A stretch of DNA of 17,574 nucleotides, from positions 1-17,574 of the forward strand of contig JAJAYS010000164.1 of NCBI GenBank assembly GCA_026786065.1, read 5' to 3'. Both the position numbers and the translations under genes were made by a program. The notes under the pieces are model-generated. The model saw only the letters and a program-made list of their open reading frames with translations, was not told where the DNA came from and ran no database searches. This DNA comes from Polaromonas sp. (lineage in GTDB: Bacteria; Pseudomonadota; Gammaproteobacteria; Burkholderiales; Burkholderiaceae_C). Of this stretch, positions 7,189 through 14,984 are shown one piece after another (position 1 is the stretch's first letter; every line of letters starts with the position of its first letter).

Positions 7189-7697
7189 TTGGCGAAGTTC
7201 GCCTACAGGCATCGCGGGGGTTGCACGCGTGCAAAAGGCGTTTTCCCGGGTAAGAATATCGCCGAGGGATTTGGAGGGTCAGTGAATGCAGAGCCGGCGT
7301 CTTTTGAGGCGACGCGGCCGCAATCGACACAATCCGGAAGGTTCCCGTGATTCCAGATCCCCATCGTCCCGCTCCGTATGTTGAGACCGGGCCAGCCCGG
7401 AAGCAGCCTGTGGAGCGACCAGACAACGGTTCGCGCAGCAGCCGCAACGCCGGGCCCAGCTCGGGCGTGAAAAAAGACAACCCGCATCGGCCGCTGCGTG
7501 TCGTGCGCCACGCAAACTGATTGCGGCCGAACTGCCCAGCCAAGCGGCTGGTGTGCAACGCGCGCATTGCGTTGTGGTCGCGTTTCGCCCCCACTGCGGC
7601 GAACATTGCCTACACGCCGCGTGGGCCACTTCTCATGCGTGTGCCCGCTGACGCAGCCTAAATTGGCTTTCCTGTTTCATATTCACAAGGAAATCCA
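7189..7697. other. 509-bp stretch without a confident gene
   Basis: Several overlapping ORFs exist on both strands, but none shows recognisable family sequence or a good start. The least bad is a GTG-initiated reading from 7347 to 7520 (57 codons), with an AAGG element at 7338-7341, coding a basic, disordered-looking peptide. The last 50 bases before 7698 are the leader of the lipoprotein gene. I see no repeat of the 41-bp family and no tRNA-like structure. Confidence 0.4.
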
Positions 7698-7892
7698 ATG
7701 ACCAAATCGTCCGTCAAATCTGTTCTCGGTGTGTCGCTTGCCGTGTCAGCGCTGCTTGCCCTGGGGGCCTGCGGGCCGAAGCCGGACTCCGGTTCGACCA
7801 AGGCGCCGATGACCTCGCCTTCGACTTCTCCATCGGCCATGCCAGGCGCTGCCACGACGCCGATGCCACCAGCCTCAGCCTCCAGTCGCTGA
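7698..7892 (+). CDS. Small putative lipoprotein
   Basis: This 64-residue protein has a classic lipoprotein signal: a basic N-terminus (MTKSSVKS), a hydrophobic stretch VLGVSLAVSALLALGA and a lipobox LGAC with Cys25. The mature part is only 40 residues and is rich in Ser, Thr, Pro and Ala, an unstructured linker-like tail. AAGGAAA at 7687-7693 precedes ATG 7698 at proper spacing, so translation is credible. It would be acylated and membrane-anchored. Similar short Ser/Pro-rich lipoproteins are common in Burkholderiales and mostly uncharacterised. It converges with the sulfurtransferase gene, whose stop is 54 bp away. Function is unknown. Confidence 0.68.
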   Translation: MTKSSVKSVLGVSLAVSALLALGACGPKPDSGSTKAPMTSPSTSPSAMPGAATTPMPPASASSR

Positions 7893-7945
7893 ATGGTCAA
7901 AGCGCTAGAGCGTTAAAGCGCAGGCCGGCGGCGGGGCGGCCGCAG

Positions 7946-8845
7946 TCAGCCCCGCGCCACCGGTCTTTGGCTGTCGCTGCACCAGTCGCTCCAGCTTCCG
8001 GCGTAGAGAGCGGTACCGGGAAACCCGGCTAGCTCCATTGCAATCAGGTTGGGCGGTGCGCTGACCCCGCTGCCGCACTGGTGGACCACGCTGGAGGGGT
8101 CGCGCCCAGCCAGCAGGGAGTCGAATTCGGCCCTGAGCTGCTCGGGCGATTTGAACCGGCCTTGGCCGTCGAAGTTGGCTGAAAAGGGCCGGTTCAAGGC
8201 CCCCGGAATGTGGCCTGCAACCGGGTCAAGCGGCTCTACTTCGCCGCGAAACCGCGCTGGAGCGCGGGCATCGACTACGGTCTGCGTGGTCTGCCCCAAG
8301 CCCTGCTGAACCGCACTGGCATCGACCAGCCGCACCAGCGGCTCGCGCAGTTCAAACCCGGCCTGAAAGTGCGCAGGCTCGTCGCCGCTGTGCAGCTCGC
8401 CAGCGGCCGCCTCCCATTCGCGCAAGCCGCCGTCCAGCACCGCAACCCGGTCGTGGCCGGCCCATTTCAGCATCCACCACAGACGCCCGCAAAAGTTGCT
8501 GCCATTGCGGTCATACACCACGGCCTGCATGGAGTTGGACAGTCCGACCTGCGCCAGCCAGAGCGCGAACTTTTCTCGGTTGGGTAGTGGGTGCCGGCCA
8601 CCGGATGCCGGAGCGTCAGCGCCGCTGGCCGTCAGCACGCCGTGGTGGCCTGGCACGCCGTGCTTCGCGCTCAGGTCTTTGTCCAGGTCGGCATGCACCG
8701 CGCCGGGAAGGTGCGACTCCAGGTATTGACGCCGACCAGCATGCGGGTCGGCCAGATCGAAGCTGCAATCGAAAATGCGCAGCGGGCGTTTGGCTTCGAG
8801 TTGCGTCTGGAGTTCGGCGGCGGAAATAAGAGGTTTGGCGTGCAT
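7946..8845 (-). CDS. sseA: 3-mercaptopyruvate/thiosulfate sulfurtransferase (tandem rhodanese)
   Basis: The 299-residue protein has two rhodanese domains. The N-terminal one (about 5-150) ends with VLDGGLREWEAAAG, and the C-terminal one (about 170-290) carries the active-site loop CGSGVSA with catalytic Cys257. The CGSGV(S/T)A loop is the form associated with 3-mercaptopyruvate rather than thiosulfate preference. It transfers sulfane sulfur to acceptors in cysteine catabolism and cyanide or redox handling, in the cytoplasm. The start was chosen at ATG 8845 because AGGAG sits 6 bases upstream. An in-frame ATG at 8893 would add 16 residues of non-family sequence. It lies 91 bp downstream of the EamA transporter gene and could be cotranscribed with it. 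Confidence 0.85.
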   Translation of the reverse strand: MHAKPLISAAELQTQLEAKRPLRIFDCSFDLADPHAGRRQYLESHLPGAVHADLDKDLSAKHGVPGHHGVLTASGADAPASGGRHPLPNREKFALWLAQVGLSNSMQAVVYDRNGSNFCGRLWWMLKWAGHDRVAVLDGGLREWEAAAGELHSGDEPAHFQAGFELREPLVRLVDASAVQQGLGQTTQTVVDARAPARFRGEVEPLDPVAGHIPGALNRPFSANFDGQGRFKSPEQLRAEFDSLLAGRDPSSVVHQCGSGVSAPPNLIAMELAGFPGTALYAGSWSDWCSDSQRPVARG

Positions 8846-8936
8846 CGCAGGCTCCTGGTTTGACGGGGTGGGCAGAAGAGGGTCTGCGTCCATTTTGAGC
8901 TTGAAAGTGGCCGGGCGGAAGCTGCGGTTCTGCCCG

Positions 8937-9836
8937 TCAATGTTCTTCGGCCGGTGCCAGTGGCGCAGCCCGGCTGCGCAGCACCGTGGCTCCGACGGCG
9001 CTCAACACGATCAGCGCCATGCCGGCCCAGCCGAGCAGCGGAATCTGGTCGCCGAACAGCACCATGCCGTAGATGGCCGAAAACACGATGCCCGAATACT
9101 GCAGGTTCGCGACCATCAGCGTGCCGCCGTGGTTCTTCGACATCGAGTAGGCCTTGGTCATGAACAGCTGACCGACCGAGGCCAGCAGGCCCAGCGGCGG
9201 CAGCCACAGCGCCTGGCGCCAGTCCCAGGGCGATACGCCCGCCACCAGCATGCCGGCCGCGCCGGCGATGGTCGTGCCCAAGGCGAAATAAAACACCGTG
9301 CGGGTGTCCGGTTCGCCCAGCCGGGACAGCGCCATGACCTGCATATAGGCGAAAGCGGCTCCCAGACCCGAGAGCAGGCCGATCAGCCCGGCGAAGGCCT
9401 GGTTTTGGTCGATGGCTGGTCGCAGCAGCAGCACCACGCCGCCGAAACTGGCCAGAATCGCCAGCACCAGCGGGCCCTGGCGCTCAATCTGGCCGCCGCG
9501 CCCGAGCATCAAGGCCCCGCCGACCAGAAAAGCCGCAATCCAGACGCTGCTCATGTAGTTCAGCGTCATCGCGGTGGCCAGCGGCAAATGTGCGATGGCG
9601 TAAAACCAGGCCCCGAGCGCCACCACGCCGACTGCGCTGCGCCAGGCGTGCATGGCCGGGACCGGCGTGGCCAGCGCTACGCCGGTCGCGCGGGCGTACA
9701 GCCCCATGAAGATGAGGCCGAGCAGACCGCGATAGAACACCAGCTCGGCGCTGTTGAAGTGTTCGGACGCGAACTTGACGCACACCCCCATGCTGGCGAA
9801 CAGGAAAGAGGAGGCGATCATCCATACGGCTTGCAT
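8937..9836 (-). CDS. EamA/DMT-superfamily transporter
   Basis: The 299-residue inner-membrane protein is built from two EamA repeats (about 5-138 and 148-287), each about five hydrophobic helices, ten in all. Typical features are the N-terminal FASMGVCVKFASEHFNSAELVFYRG split over helices 1-2, and GxxLMVANLQYSGIVFS with VLFGDQIPLLGWAGMALI near the end, as in RarD/YdcZ-type metabolite exporters. These proteins move amino acids, nucleosides or other small metabolites. The substrate is not predictable here. The ATG at 9836 has only weak Shine-Dalgarno complementarity but begins the first helix correctly. It is upstream of the sulfurtransferase on the same strand, so sulfur-compound export is a tempting but unsupported idea. 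Confidence 0.85.
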   Translation of the reverse strand: MQAVWMIASSFLFASMGVCVKFASEHFNSAELVFYRGLLGLIFMGLYARATGVALATPVPAMHAWRSAVGVVALGAWFYAIAHLPLATAMTLNYMSSVWIAAFLVGGALMLGRGGQIERQGPLVLAILASFGGVVLLLRPAIDQNQAFAGLIGLLSGLGAAFAYMQVMALSRLGEPDTRTVFYFALGTTIAGAAGMLVAGVSPWDWRQALWLPPLGLLASVGQLFMTKAYSMSKNHGGTLMVANLQYSGIVFSAIYGMVLFGDQIPLLGWAGMALIVLSAVGATVLRSRAAPLAPAEEH

Positions 9837-9876
9837 CGGAAATGCGCACTTTCTTAAGACAATTCGGCTTTAAAGC

Positions 9877-9917
9877 CAATTATTACGGGCGTTAATAGCT
9901 ACTTAATTGATAGCGAA
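9877..9917 (+). repeat. Dispersed 41-bp repeat, copy 3
   Basis: The core GCTACTTAATTGATAGC at 9898-9914 lies in the 91-bp gap between two minus-strand genes (the Rieske oxygenase stop and the EamA start). It aligns without gaps to the copies at 636 and 3475, in the same orientation on the plus strand. Relative to the adjacent genes it sits in the untranslated region leading into the EamA transporter. Confidence 0.6.
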
Positions 9918-9927
9918 TGCCCCGCGC

Positions 9928-11070
9928 TTAAATCATCTGCGTGGTCTTGCTGGCACCCATTTCGCGCCGGTACCACTCGTGAAAGTGCTGCATGCCGTCT
10001 TCCATCGGGCTTTGGTAGGGGCCGAACTCGTTGTCGCCGCGCTGCATCAGCGCCTTGCGGCCGGCGTCCATCCGCAGCGCGATCTCGTCGTCTTCAACGC
10101 AGGTTTCCATATAGGCCGCCTGCTGGGCTTCGATGAAGTCGGGCTCGAAGGCGCAAATCTCTTCGGGGTAGAAAAACTCCACCACGTTGAGCGTTTTATC
10201 CGGCCCTTGCGGGTGCAGCGTGCTGACCACCAGCACATGCGGGTACCACTCGATCATGACGTTCGGGTAGTAGGTCAGCCAGATCGCGCCGTACTTGGGC
10301 GGCACGCCGCCGCGGTACTGCAGCACCACGTCGTGCCACTTTTTGTAGGTGTCGGTGCCGGGCTTGCCGAGCTTGTCGGACACACCGACGGTCTGCACCG
10401 AAAAATGCGGTGCCAGCTCCCAGCGCAGGTCGTCGGTTGTGACGAAGGCGCCCAGCCCGGGGTGAAACGGGCCGACGTGGTAGTCCTCCAAATACACCTC
10501 GATGAAAGTCTTCCAGTTGTAGTTGCAGGCATGCAGATGCACCTTGTGGAGCTGGTAGCCGGAAAAATCCAGCTCTGGCAGATGCGCCGACATGCCTTTG
10601 GGCGGCTGCATGTCGCCAGCGATGTCGCGGCCGTTGGCCTCGAACACCAGACCGTTCCAGCGCACGGTGTCATAGCGGCTCAGGTTCAGGCAGGGGTCTA
10701 TCTCGAAGTGCGGCGCGCCGATCAGCTCGCCCGAGGTGCTGTAGGTCCAGCGGTGCAGCGGGCAGACGATGTGGCTGTCCGGCCGGTTGCCGAGCGAGCC
10801 GCGCCCCTGCAGCAGCGTCGCCTGGCGGTGTCGGCAGACGTTGGAGATCAGCTCGATGCCAGACTGGTTGCGCACCAGCGCGCGGCCCTCGCCTTCGTGG
10901 GGCAGCGCGTAGTAGTCGCCTAGCAGCGGCACCGCCAGCTCATGGCCGAGGTAGCGCGGGCCATTGGTAAACAGCTTTTGCTGCTCGCGCTGAAACAGGC
11001 CGGGATCGAAATAGCTCGAAATCGGAAGCTGGCTGGTCGCCTGCAACAGACGAAGGCGGGTTTCAGGCAT
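9928..11070 (-). CDS. Rieske non-heme iron oxygenase, alpha-subunit type (intact, orphan)
   Basis: The 380-residue protein has an intact N-terminal Rieske domain (ligands C79, H81 in CRH and C103, H106 in CPLH) and a C-terminal catalytic domain. The latter has NWKTFIEVYLEDYHVGPFH, with His198 and His203 as probable mononuclear-iron ligands and an acidic EDDEIALR region (326-333) as a candidate third ligand. It would hydroxylate or demethylate an organic substrate using electrons from a partner ferredoxin/reductase. No beta subunit, ferredoxin or reductase adjoins it. Alpha-only Rieske oxygenases of the choline/carnitine/stachydrine type are a possible comparison. The gene is divergent from xseB-ispA-dxs. 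The ATG at 11070 is kept because MPETRLRLLQATSQLPISSYF reads as a normal family N-terminus. The substrate is unknown. Confidence 0.85.
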   Translation of the reverse strand: MPETRLRLLQATSQLPISSYFDPGLFQREQQKLFTNGPRYLGHELAVPLLGDYYALPHEGEGRALVRNQSGIELISNVCRHRQATLLQGRGSLGNRPDSHIVCPLHRWTYSTSGELIGAPHFEIDPCLNLSRYDTVRWNGLVFEANGRDIAGDMQPPKGMSAHLPELDFSGYQLHKVHLHACNYNWKTFIEVYLEDYHVGPFHPGLGAFVTTDDLRWELAPHFSVQTVGVSDKLGKPGTDTYKKWHDVVLQYRGGVPPKYGAIWLTYYPNVMIEWYPHVLVVSTLHPQGPDKTLNVVEFFYPEEICAFEPDFIEAQQAAYMETCVEDDEIALRMDAGRKALMQRGDNEFGPYQSPMEDGMQHFHEWYRREMGASKTTQMI

Positions 11071-11297
11071 CGGGGGCTTTTGAATGAGACGAAAGCGGCC
11101 GGGCGCGGGGGCCTGCCGGGAAGGGCGCCACTTCAGGAAGCTGGCGCTGTCGGGAGCCCGTTTTCCTTGTCGGGCTGGGGCCGATAAATTCTACCTGTCT
11201 GCCTCTGAAGCCGCGGTTGCGGTGCAGCATCGATAATGCGCTTTCGTCGCGGCCTGCCGCGCACGCCCATTTAAAATCCGCTGTCCTAAGTGTGAAC

Positions 11298-11582
11298 ATG
11301 GCCAAAGCCGCTGCATCCCTACCTTCCGCTTCTTGCCCGCCGCCCCAGACCGATGCGGCGGGCGCGGACTATCCGTTTCCGAGCACCTACGAAGCAGCTT
11401 TGAACGAGCTCGAAACCCTGCTCGAAAGCCTGGAGTCGGGCCAGCTGCCGCTCGATGCGCTGCTAGCTAGCTATCAGCGTGGTGCCAAATTGCTGGAGTT
11501 TTGCCGAAGCCGGTTAGAGGCGGTCGAAGGCCAGATCAAGGTGCTGGACGGTAACGAATTTAAACCGTGGCGAGCGAAATAG
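11298..11582 (+). CDS. xseB: Exodeoxyribonuclease VII small subunit
   Basis: The 94-residue protein partners the XseA large subunit in the nuclease that degrades single-stranded DNA. The family core is the helical hairpin from about 30 to 85: [19 protein letters not shown], then [18 protein letters not shown] and [13 protein letters not shown]. The first 27 or so residues are a Ser/Ala/Pro-rich extension that is not part of the fold. The start was taken at ATG 11298. An upstream TTG at 11217 would only add non-family sequence, and GTG 11292 is an alternative. The stop is 22 bases before the ispA start, and the xseB-ispA-dxs order is common in proteobacteria. XseA itself is not in this window. 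Confidence 0.9.
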   Translation: MAKAAASLPSASCPPPQTDAAGADYPFPSTYEAALNELETLLESLESGQLPLDALLASYQRGAKLLEFCRSRLEAVEGQIKVLDGNEFKPWRAK

Positions 11583-11604
11583 TGCGTCTGCCGGGGCCGG
11601 ACCT

Positions 11605-12564
11605 TTGAGCTCGGTCGCCGCTACGCCTTCGTCGGCCTTTGCTGATTGGTCGAGCGGGCAGCGCCTGCGCGTTGAACAGGCACTGACGCGCTGGGTCGCG
11701 CACAGCGAGCCCGACGCGCCAGCTGCTGCACTGTCGGGCGCCATGCGCTATGCGGTGCTGGAGGGCGGCAAGCGGCTGCGGCCGCTGCTGGTTCTCGCCG
11801 CCAGCGAAGCGGTGGCCGGCAGCCCGCAGGCCGCGCTGCGGGCAGCCTGTGCGGTGGAGCTGATCCATGCCTATTCGCTGGTTCACGACGACATGCCGTG
11901 CATGGACAACGACGTGCTGCGGCGCGGCAAGCCAACCGTACATGTGCAGTTTGGCGAAGCCGGCGCGCTGTTGGCCGGGGACGCGCTGCAGGCGCTGGCC
12001 TTCGAGATGCTGACGCCGCAGGGCGAGCCGGCGGGCGCGGTCGATGAGGTCGATCCGGCGACCCAGGCGCGGCTGTGCGGCCTGCTGGCCCGGGCTGCGG
12101 GCCTGAGCGGCATGGCCGGCGGCCAGGCCATCGACCTGGCCAGTGTCGGCAGCCCGCTGGATTCGGCCACGCTGCACGAGATGCACAGGCGCAAAACCGG
12201 CGCGCTGCTGCAAGCCAGTGTGATGATGGGCGTGGCCTGCGGCGCGCTGCCGGCGGCGTCCAGGTGCTCGGTCGAAGCCGCACTCTCGGACTACGGCTGG
12301 GCCATCGGGCTGGCGTTTCAGGTGATGGACGACGTGCTGGACGTCACCGCCGATTCGCTCACCCTGGGCAAAACGCCCGGTAAGGACGCGGCCCACGACA
12401 AGCCCACTTTTGTGTCCCTGATGGGGCTGAGCGGCTCACAGGCTTACGCGCTGCACCTGCTGGACAGGGCACTGGCCCAGCTGGAGAAGGTGCACGCCGC
12501 CGGGTATCGGCAAACCGCTGCGCTGCAGGGCCTGGCGCATCTGCTGGTTGAGCGGGTACGGTGA
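11605..12564 (+). CDS. ispA: (2E,6E)-farnesyl diphosphate synthase
   Basis: The 319-residue soluble prenyltransferase condenses dimethylallyl and geranyl diphosphate with isopentenyl diphosphate to make farnesyl diphosphate for quinones, undecaprenol and hopanoids. Signatures are GGKRLRP (54-60), the first Asp-rich motif DDMPCMD (95-101) and the second DDVLD (242-246), all intact, as is KPTFVSLMG near the end. The start appears to be TTG 11605. No ATG or GTG exists in frame between the preceding region and the conserved N-terminal helix, and Shine-Dalgarno complementarity is weak (CCGGA). It lies 22 bp after xseB, so translation may depend on upstream ribosomes. Dxs in the same direction supplies the upstream pathway. 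Confidence 0.93.
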   Translation: MSSVAATPSSAFADWSSGQRLRVEQALTRWVAHSEPDAPAAALSGAMRYAVLEGGKRLRPLLVLAASEAVAGSPQAALRAACAVELIHAYSLVHDDMPCMDNDVLRRGKPTVHVQFGEAGALLAGDALQALAFEMLTPQGEPAGAVDEVDPATQARLCGLLARAAGLSGMAGGQAIDLASVGSPLDSATLHEMHRRKTGALLQASVMMGVACGALPAASRCSVEAALSDYGWAIGLAFQVMDDVLDVTADSLTLGKTPGKDAAHDKPTFVSLMGLSGSQAYALHLLDRALAQLEKVHAAGYRQTAALQGLAHLLVERVR

Positions 12565-12625
12565 GTCGCTGCCCATCCAGCGGCGGCGGGAGCCTTGGCT
12601 GACATGAGCGGGCGAATAAATGCCC

Positions 12626-12654
12626 TTGCCGCAGCTACAGCCCACTGAAATAGT
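12626..12654 (+). promoter_or_regulatory. Candidate sigma-70 promoter upstream of dxs
   Basis: TTGCCG (12626-12631) and AATAGT (12649-12654) are spaced 17 bases apart, each matching four of six consensus positions. They lie in the 126-bp gap between ispA and dxs, 36 bases before the dxs ATG. This is weak by itself; the gap length is what makes a separate dxs promoter plausible. Confidence 0.22.
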
Positions 12655-12690
12655 TGTAAGCTAAATTTTGTCAACCTGTTGATCGAAACG

Positions 12691-14589
12691 ATGTACCCAT
12701 TGCTAGAAACCATTGCCAGTCCGGCGGACCTGCGGGCCTTGCCGCGTGCCCAGCTGAAAGCGCTGGCCGACGAACTGCGCAGCTTCGTGCTGACCAGCGT
12801 TTCGCAAACCGGTGGCCACCTGAGTTCCAACCTCGGCACTGTGGAGCTGACTGTCGCGCTGCACTACGTGTTCAATACCCCCAACGACCGGCTGGTATGG
12901 GACGTCGGTCACCAGACCTACCCGCACAAAATTTTGACTGGCAGGCGCGAGCGCATGGCCAGCCTGCGGCAGTTCGGCGGGTTGTCCGGGTTTCCCCAGC
13001 GCGCCGAAAGCGAGTACGACACCTTCGGCACCGCGCATTCGTCCACCTCGATTTCCGCCGCGCTCGGCATGGCGCTGGCGTCGCGCCAAAAGGGTGAAGA
13101 CCGCCATTCGGTGGCGATCATCGGCGACGGGGCCATGAGCGCCGGCATGGCGTTCGAGGCATTGAACAACGCGGGCGTGCACGACGACTGCAAACTGCTG
13201 GTGGTGCTAAACGACAACGACATGAGCATCAGCCCGCCGGTCGGCGCGCTCAATCGGTATTTGGCGCAGCTGATGAGCGGGCGCTTCTACGCGTCGGCCA
13301 AGAACGTCGGCAAGTCGGTGCTGCGCGTCGCGCCGCCTCTGCTCGAACTCGCCAAGCGCCTGGAGTCGCATGCCAAGGGCATGGTGCTGCCGGCCACGCT
13401 TTTTGAAAACTTCGGCTTCAACTACATCGGACCTATCGACGGCCATGACCTTGAATCGCTGATCCCGACGCTGGAGAACATCCGCCTCCTCAAAGGGCCG
13501 CAATTCCTGCATGTGGTGACTAAAAAGGGCCAGGGCTACAAGCTCGCCGAGGCGGATCCGGTGGCCTACCACGGTCCCGGAAAGTTCGACCCAGCCAAGG
13601 GACTGCAAAAGCCCAGCGCCCCACCCAAGCCGACCTTCACGCAAGTCTTCGGGCAATGGCTGTGCGATATGGCCGCGCAAGACGCGCGGCTGGTCGGCAT
13701 CACGCCGGCGATGCGCGAGGGTTCGGGCATGGTCGAGTTCCACCGGCGCTTTCCCGAGCGCTACCACGATGTCGGCATTGCCGAGCAGCATGCCGTCACC
13801 TTCGCTGCCGGCATGGCCTGCGAAGGGCTCAAACCGGTGCTGGCGATTTATTCGACGTTTTTGCAGCGCGGCTATGACCAGCTGATTCACGATGTCGCGC
13901 TGCAAAACCTGCCGGTGGTGTTTGCGCTGGACCGCGCCGGGCTGGTCGGTGCCGATGGCGCCACCCACGCGGGAGCCTACGACATTCCCTTTTTGCGCTG
14001 CATAACGAACATGGCCATTGCCTGCCCGGCTGACGAGAACGAATGCCGCAAGCTGTTGAGCTCGGCTTTTGCGCAGAACCACCCAGTGGCGGTGCGCTAC
14101 CCGCGCGGCGCCGGGGCGGGCGTGGCCGTTGACGCCGGCCTGGAGCCGCTGCCCTATGGCAAAGGCGAGATCCGGCGGCAGGGGCAGGGTATCGCCATCC
14201 TCGCATTCGGCACGCTGCTGTACCCGGCGCTGGAGGCCGCTGAAAAGCTCGGTGCGAGCGTTGCGAACATGCGCTGGGCCAAGCCGCTGGACACCGCATT
14301 GCTGCTGCAGCTCGCGGCATCGCACAGCGCGCTGGTCAGCGTCGAAGAGGGCGCTGTGATGGGTGGGGCGGGCAGCGCGGTCAGCGAAGCCCTGCGGGCC
14401 GCCGGCCTGGACATTCCGCTGCTGCAATTGGGTCTCGCCGACGAGTTCATAGAGCACGGCGACCTGGCCAAACTGCTGGCGCTGCAGGGGCTGGATGCAG
14501 CCGGCATTGAAGCGGCGGTGCGGGCGCGCTTTGGCGGGTCTGTGGTTGGAGCCAACACGCAGAGAGTCGCGCTCAAATCGGTCGCCTGA
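12691..14589 (+). CDS. dxs: 1-deoxy-D-xylulose-5-phosphate synthase
   Basis: The 632-residue thiamine-diphosphate enzyme condenses pyruvate with glyceraldehyde 3-phosphate, the committed step of the MEP isoprenoid pathway. N-terminal [19 protein letters not shown] (H43), the TPP motif [10 protein letters not shown] (GDG at 145-147) with ALNNAG, and the transketolase-like [17 protein letters not shown] (catalytic Glu365) are all present, with a normal C-terminal domain. ATG 12691 was chosen because [14 protein letters not shown] is the standard family N-terminus. An in-frame TTG at 12679 adds only four residues. It follows ispA on the same strand after 126 bp. Length matches the family (E. coli about 620), and no lesion is seen. 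Confidence 0.96.
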   Translation: MYPLLETIASPADLRALPRAQLKALADELRSFVLTSVSQTGGHLSSNLGTVELTVALHYVFNTPNDRLVWDVGHQTYPHKILTGRRERMASLRQFGGLSGFPQRAESEYDTFGTAHSSTSISAALGMALASRQKGEDRHSVAIIGDGAMSAGMAFEALNNAGVHDDCKLLVVLNDNDMSISPPVGALNRYLAQLMSGRFYASAKNVGKSVLRVAPPLLELAKRLESHAKGMVLPATLFENFGFNYIGPIDGHDLESLIPTLENIRLLKGPQFLHVVTKKGQGYKLAEADPVAYHGPGKFDPAKGLQKPSAPPKPTFTQVFGQWLCDMAAQDARLVGITPAMREGSGMVEFHRRFPERYHDVGIAEQHAVTFAAGMACEGLKPVLAIYSTFLQRGYDQLIHDVALQNLPVVFALDRAGLVGADGATHAGAYDIPFLRCITNMAIACPADENECRKLLSSAFAQNHPVAVRYPRGAGAGVAVDAGLEPLPYGKGEIRRQGQGIAILAFGTLLYPALEAAEKLGASVANMRWAKPLDTALLLQLAASHSALVSVEEGAVMGGAGSAVSEALRAAGLDIPLLQLGLADEFIEHGDLAKLLALQGLDAAGIEAAVRARFGGSVVGANTQRVALKSVA

Positions 14590-14984
14590 CGCGGCCGTTT
14601 TTGCGCTGCGCCGACCACTTGGGACGCTCTGCATAACTCTGGCGGAACTGTGGCAGCCGGATCGGGATGGGCTGTAAGGCGTCTTTTTGCAGTAAATAGC
14701 CCGGCTATTGGCAAAAAAAACAATGCAGCAGGCCGCCCGAGCCCGGCTAATCACAGACCGCAGGGAGTTATGCATAGGGTCCCTTGGCTTGCAGCGCTTT
14801 CGCCAAAAGCCAGCCGGCTTCCCCTCTTTATCCTGCATAGGGGTAAAAACCCGGTTTTTCTGTAGGCGCGTTCTGACAAAATGCCGGGGTGGCAGGGCTA
14901 GCGCAAACGTCTTTTTTCAGTCTCAGACCAACCAGACGCTGCTGGGCCCCTCTACTTATTCCCAACCTTCAGGAGCTTGACTCA
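14590..14984. other. 395-bp intergenic region between dxs and the first TRAP receptor gene
   Basis: No coding sequence is convincing here. The reading in frame with the TRAP gene from 14889 has no family similarity before ATG 14985. The region holds an imperfect hairpin at 14684-14717 and should contain the end of dxs transcription and the promoter for the receptor gene. I could not identify a clear terminator with a T-run, or a -35/-10 pair. Confidence 0.4.
14684..14717. repeat. Imperfect hairpin with AATAGC-CCG-GCTATT core
   Basis: The inner stem is AATAGC (14695-14700), loop CCG, GCTATT (14704-14709). The outer stem TTTTTGC (14684-14690) pairs with GCAAAAA (14711-14717) around an AGTA/G internal loop. 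It is followed on the plus strand by more A rather than T, so it is not a standard terminator for dxs. Confidence 0.4.

Noticed and set aside
7347..7520. GTG-initiated 57-codon ORF
   Set aside because: It has weak ribosome-binding support, no family resemblance and a composition typical of chance ORFs in GC-rich DNA.
8775..9857. Plus-strand ORF of 360 aa across the sulfurtransferase start and EamA gene
   Set aside because: It is antisense to two supported genes, rich in Gln/His/Arg, with no domain.
14684..14717. Hairpin as intrinsic terminator of dxs
   Set aside because: The 3' side is followed by A rather than T on the coding strand, so it does not meet the intrinsic terminator pattern.
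13207..14838. Minus-strand ORF of 543 aa opposite dxs
   Set aside because: It is an antisense shadow of dxs. There is no recognisable domain and dxs is complete.
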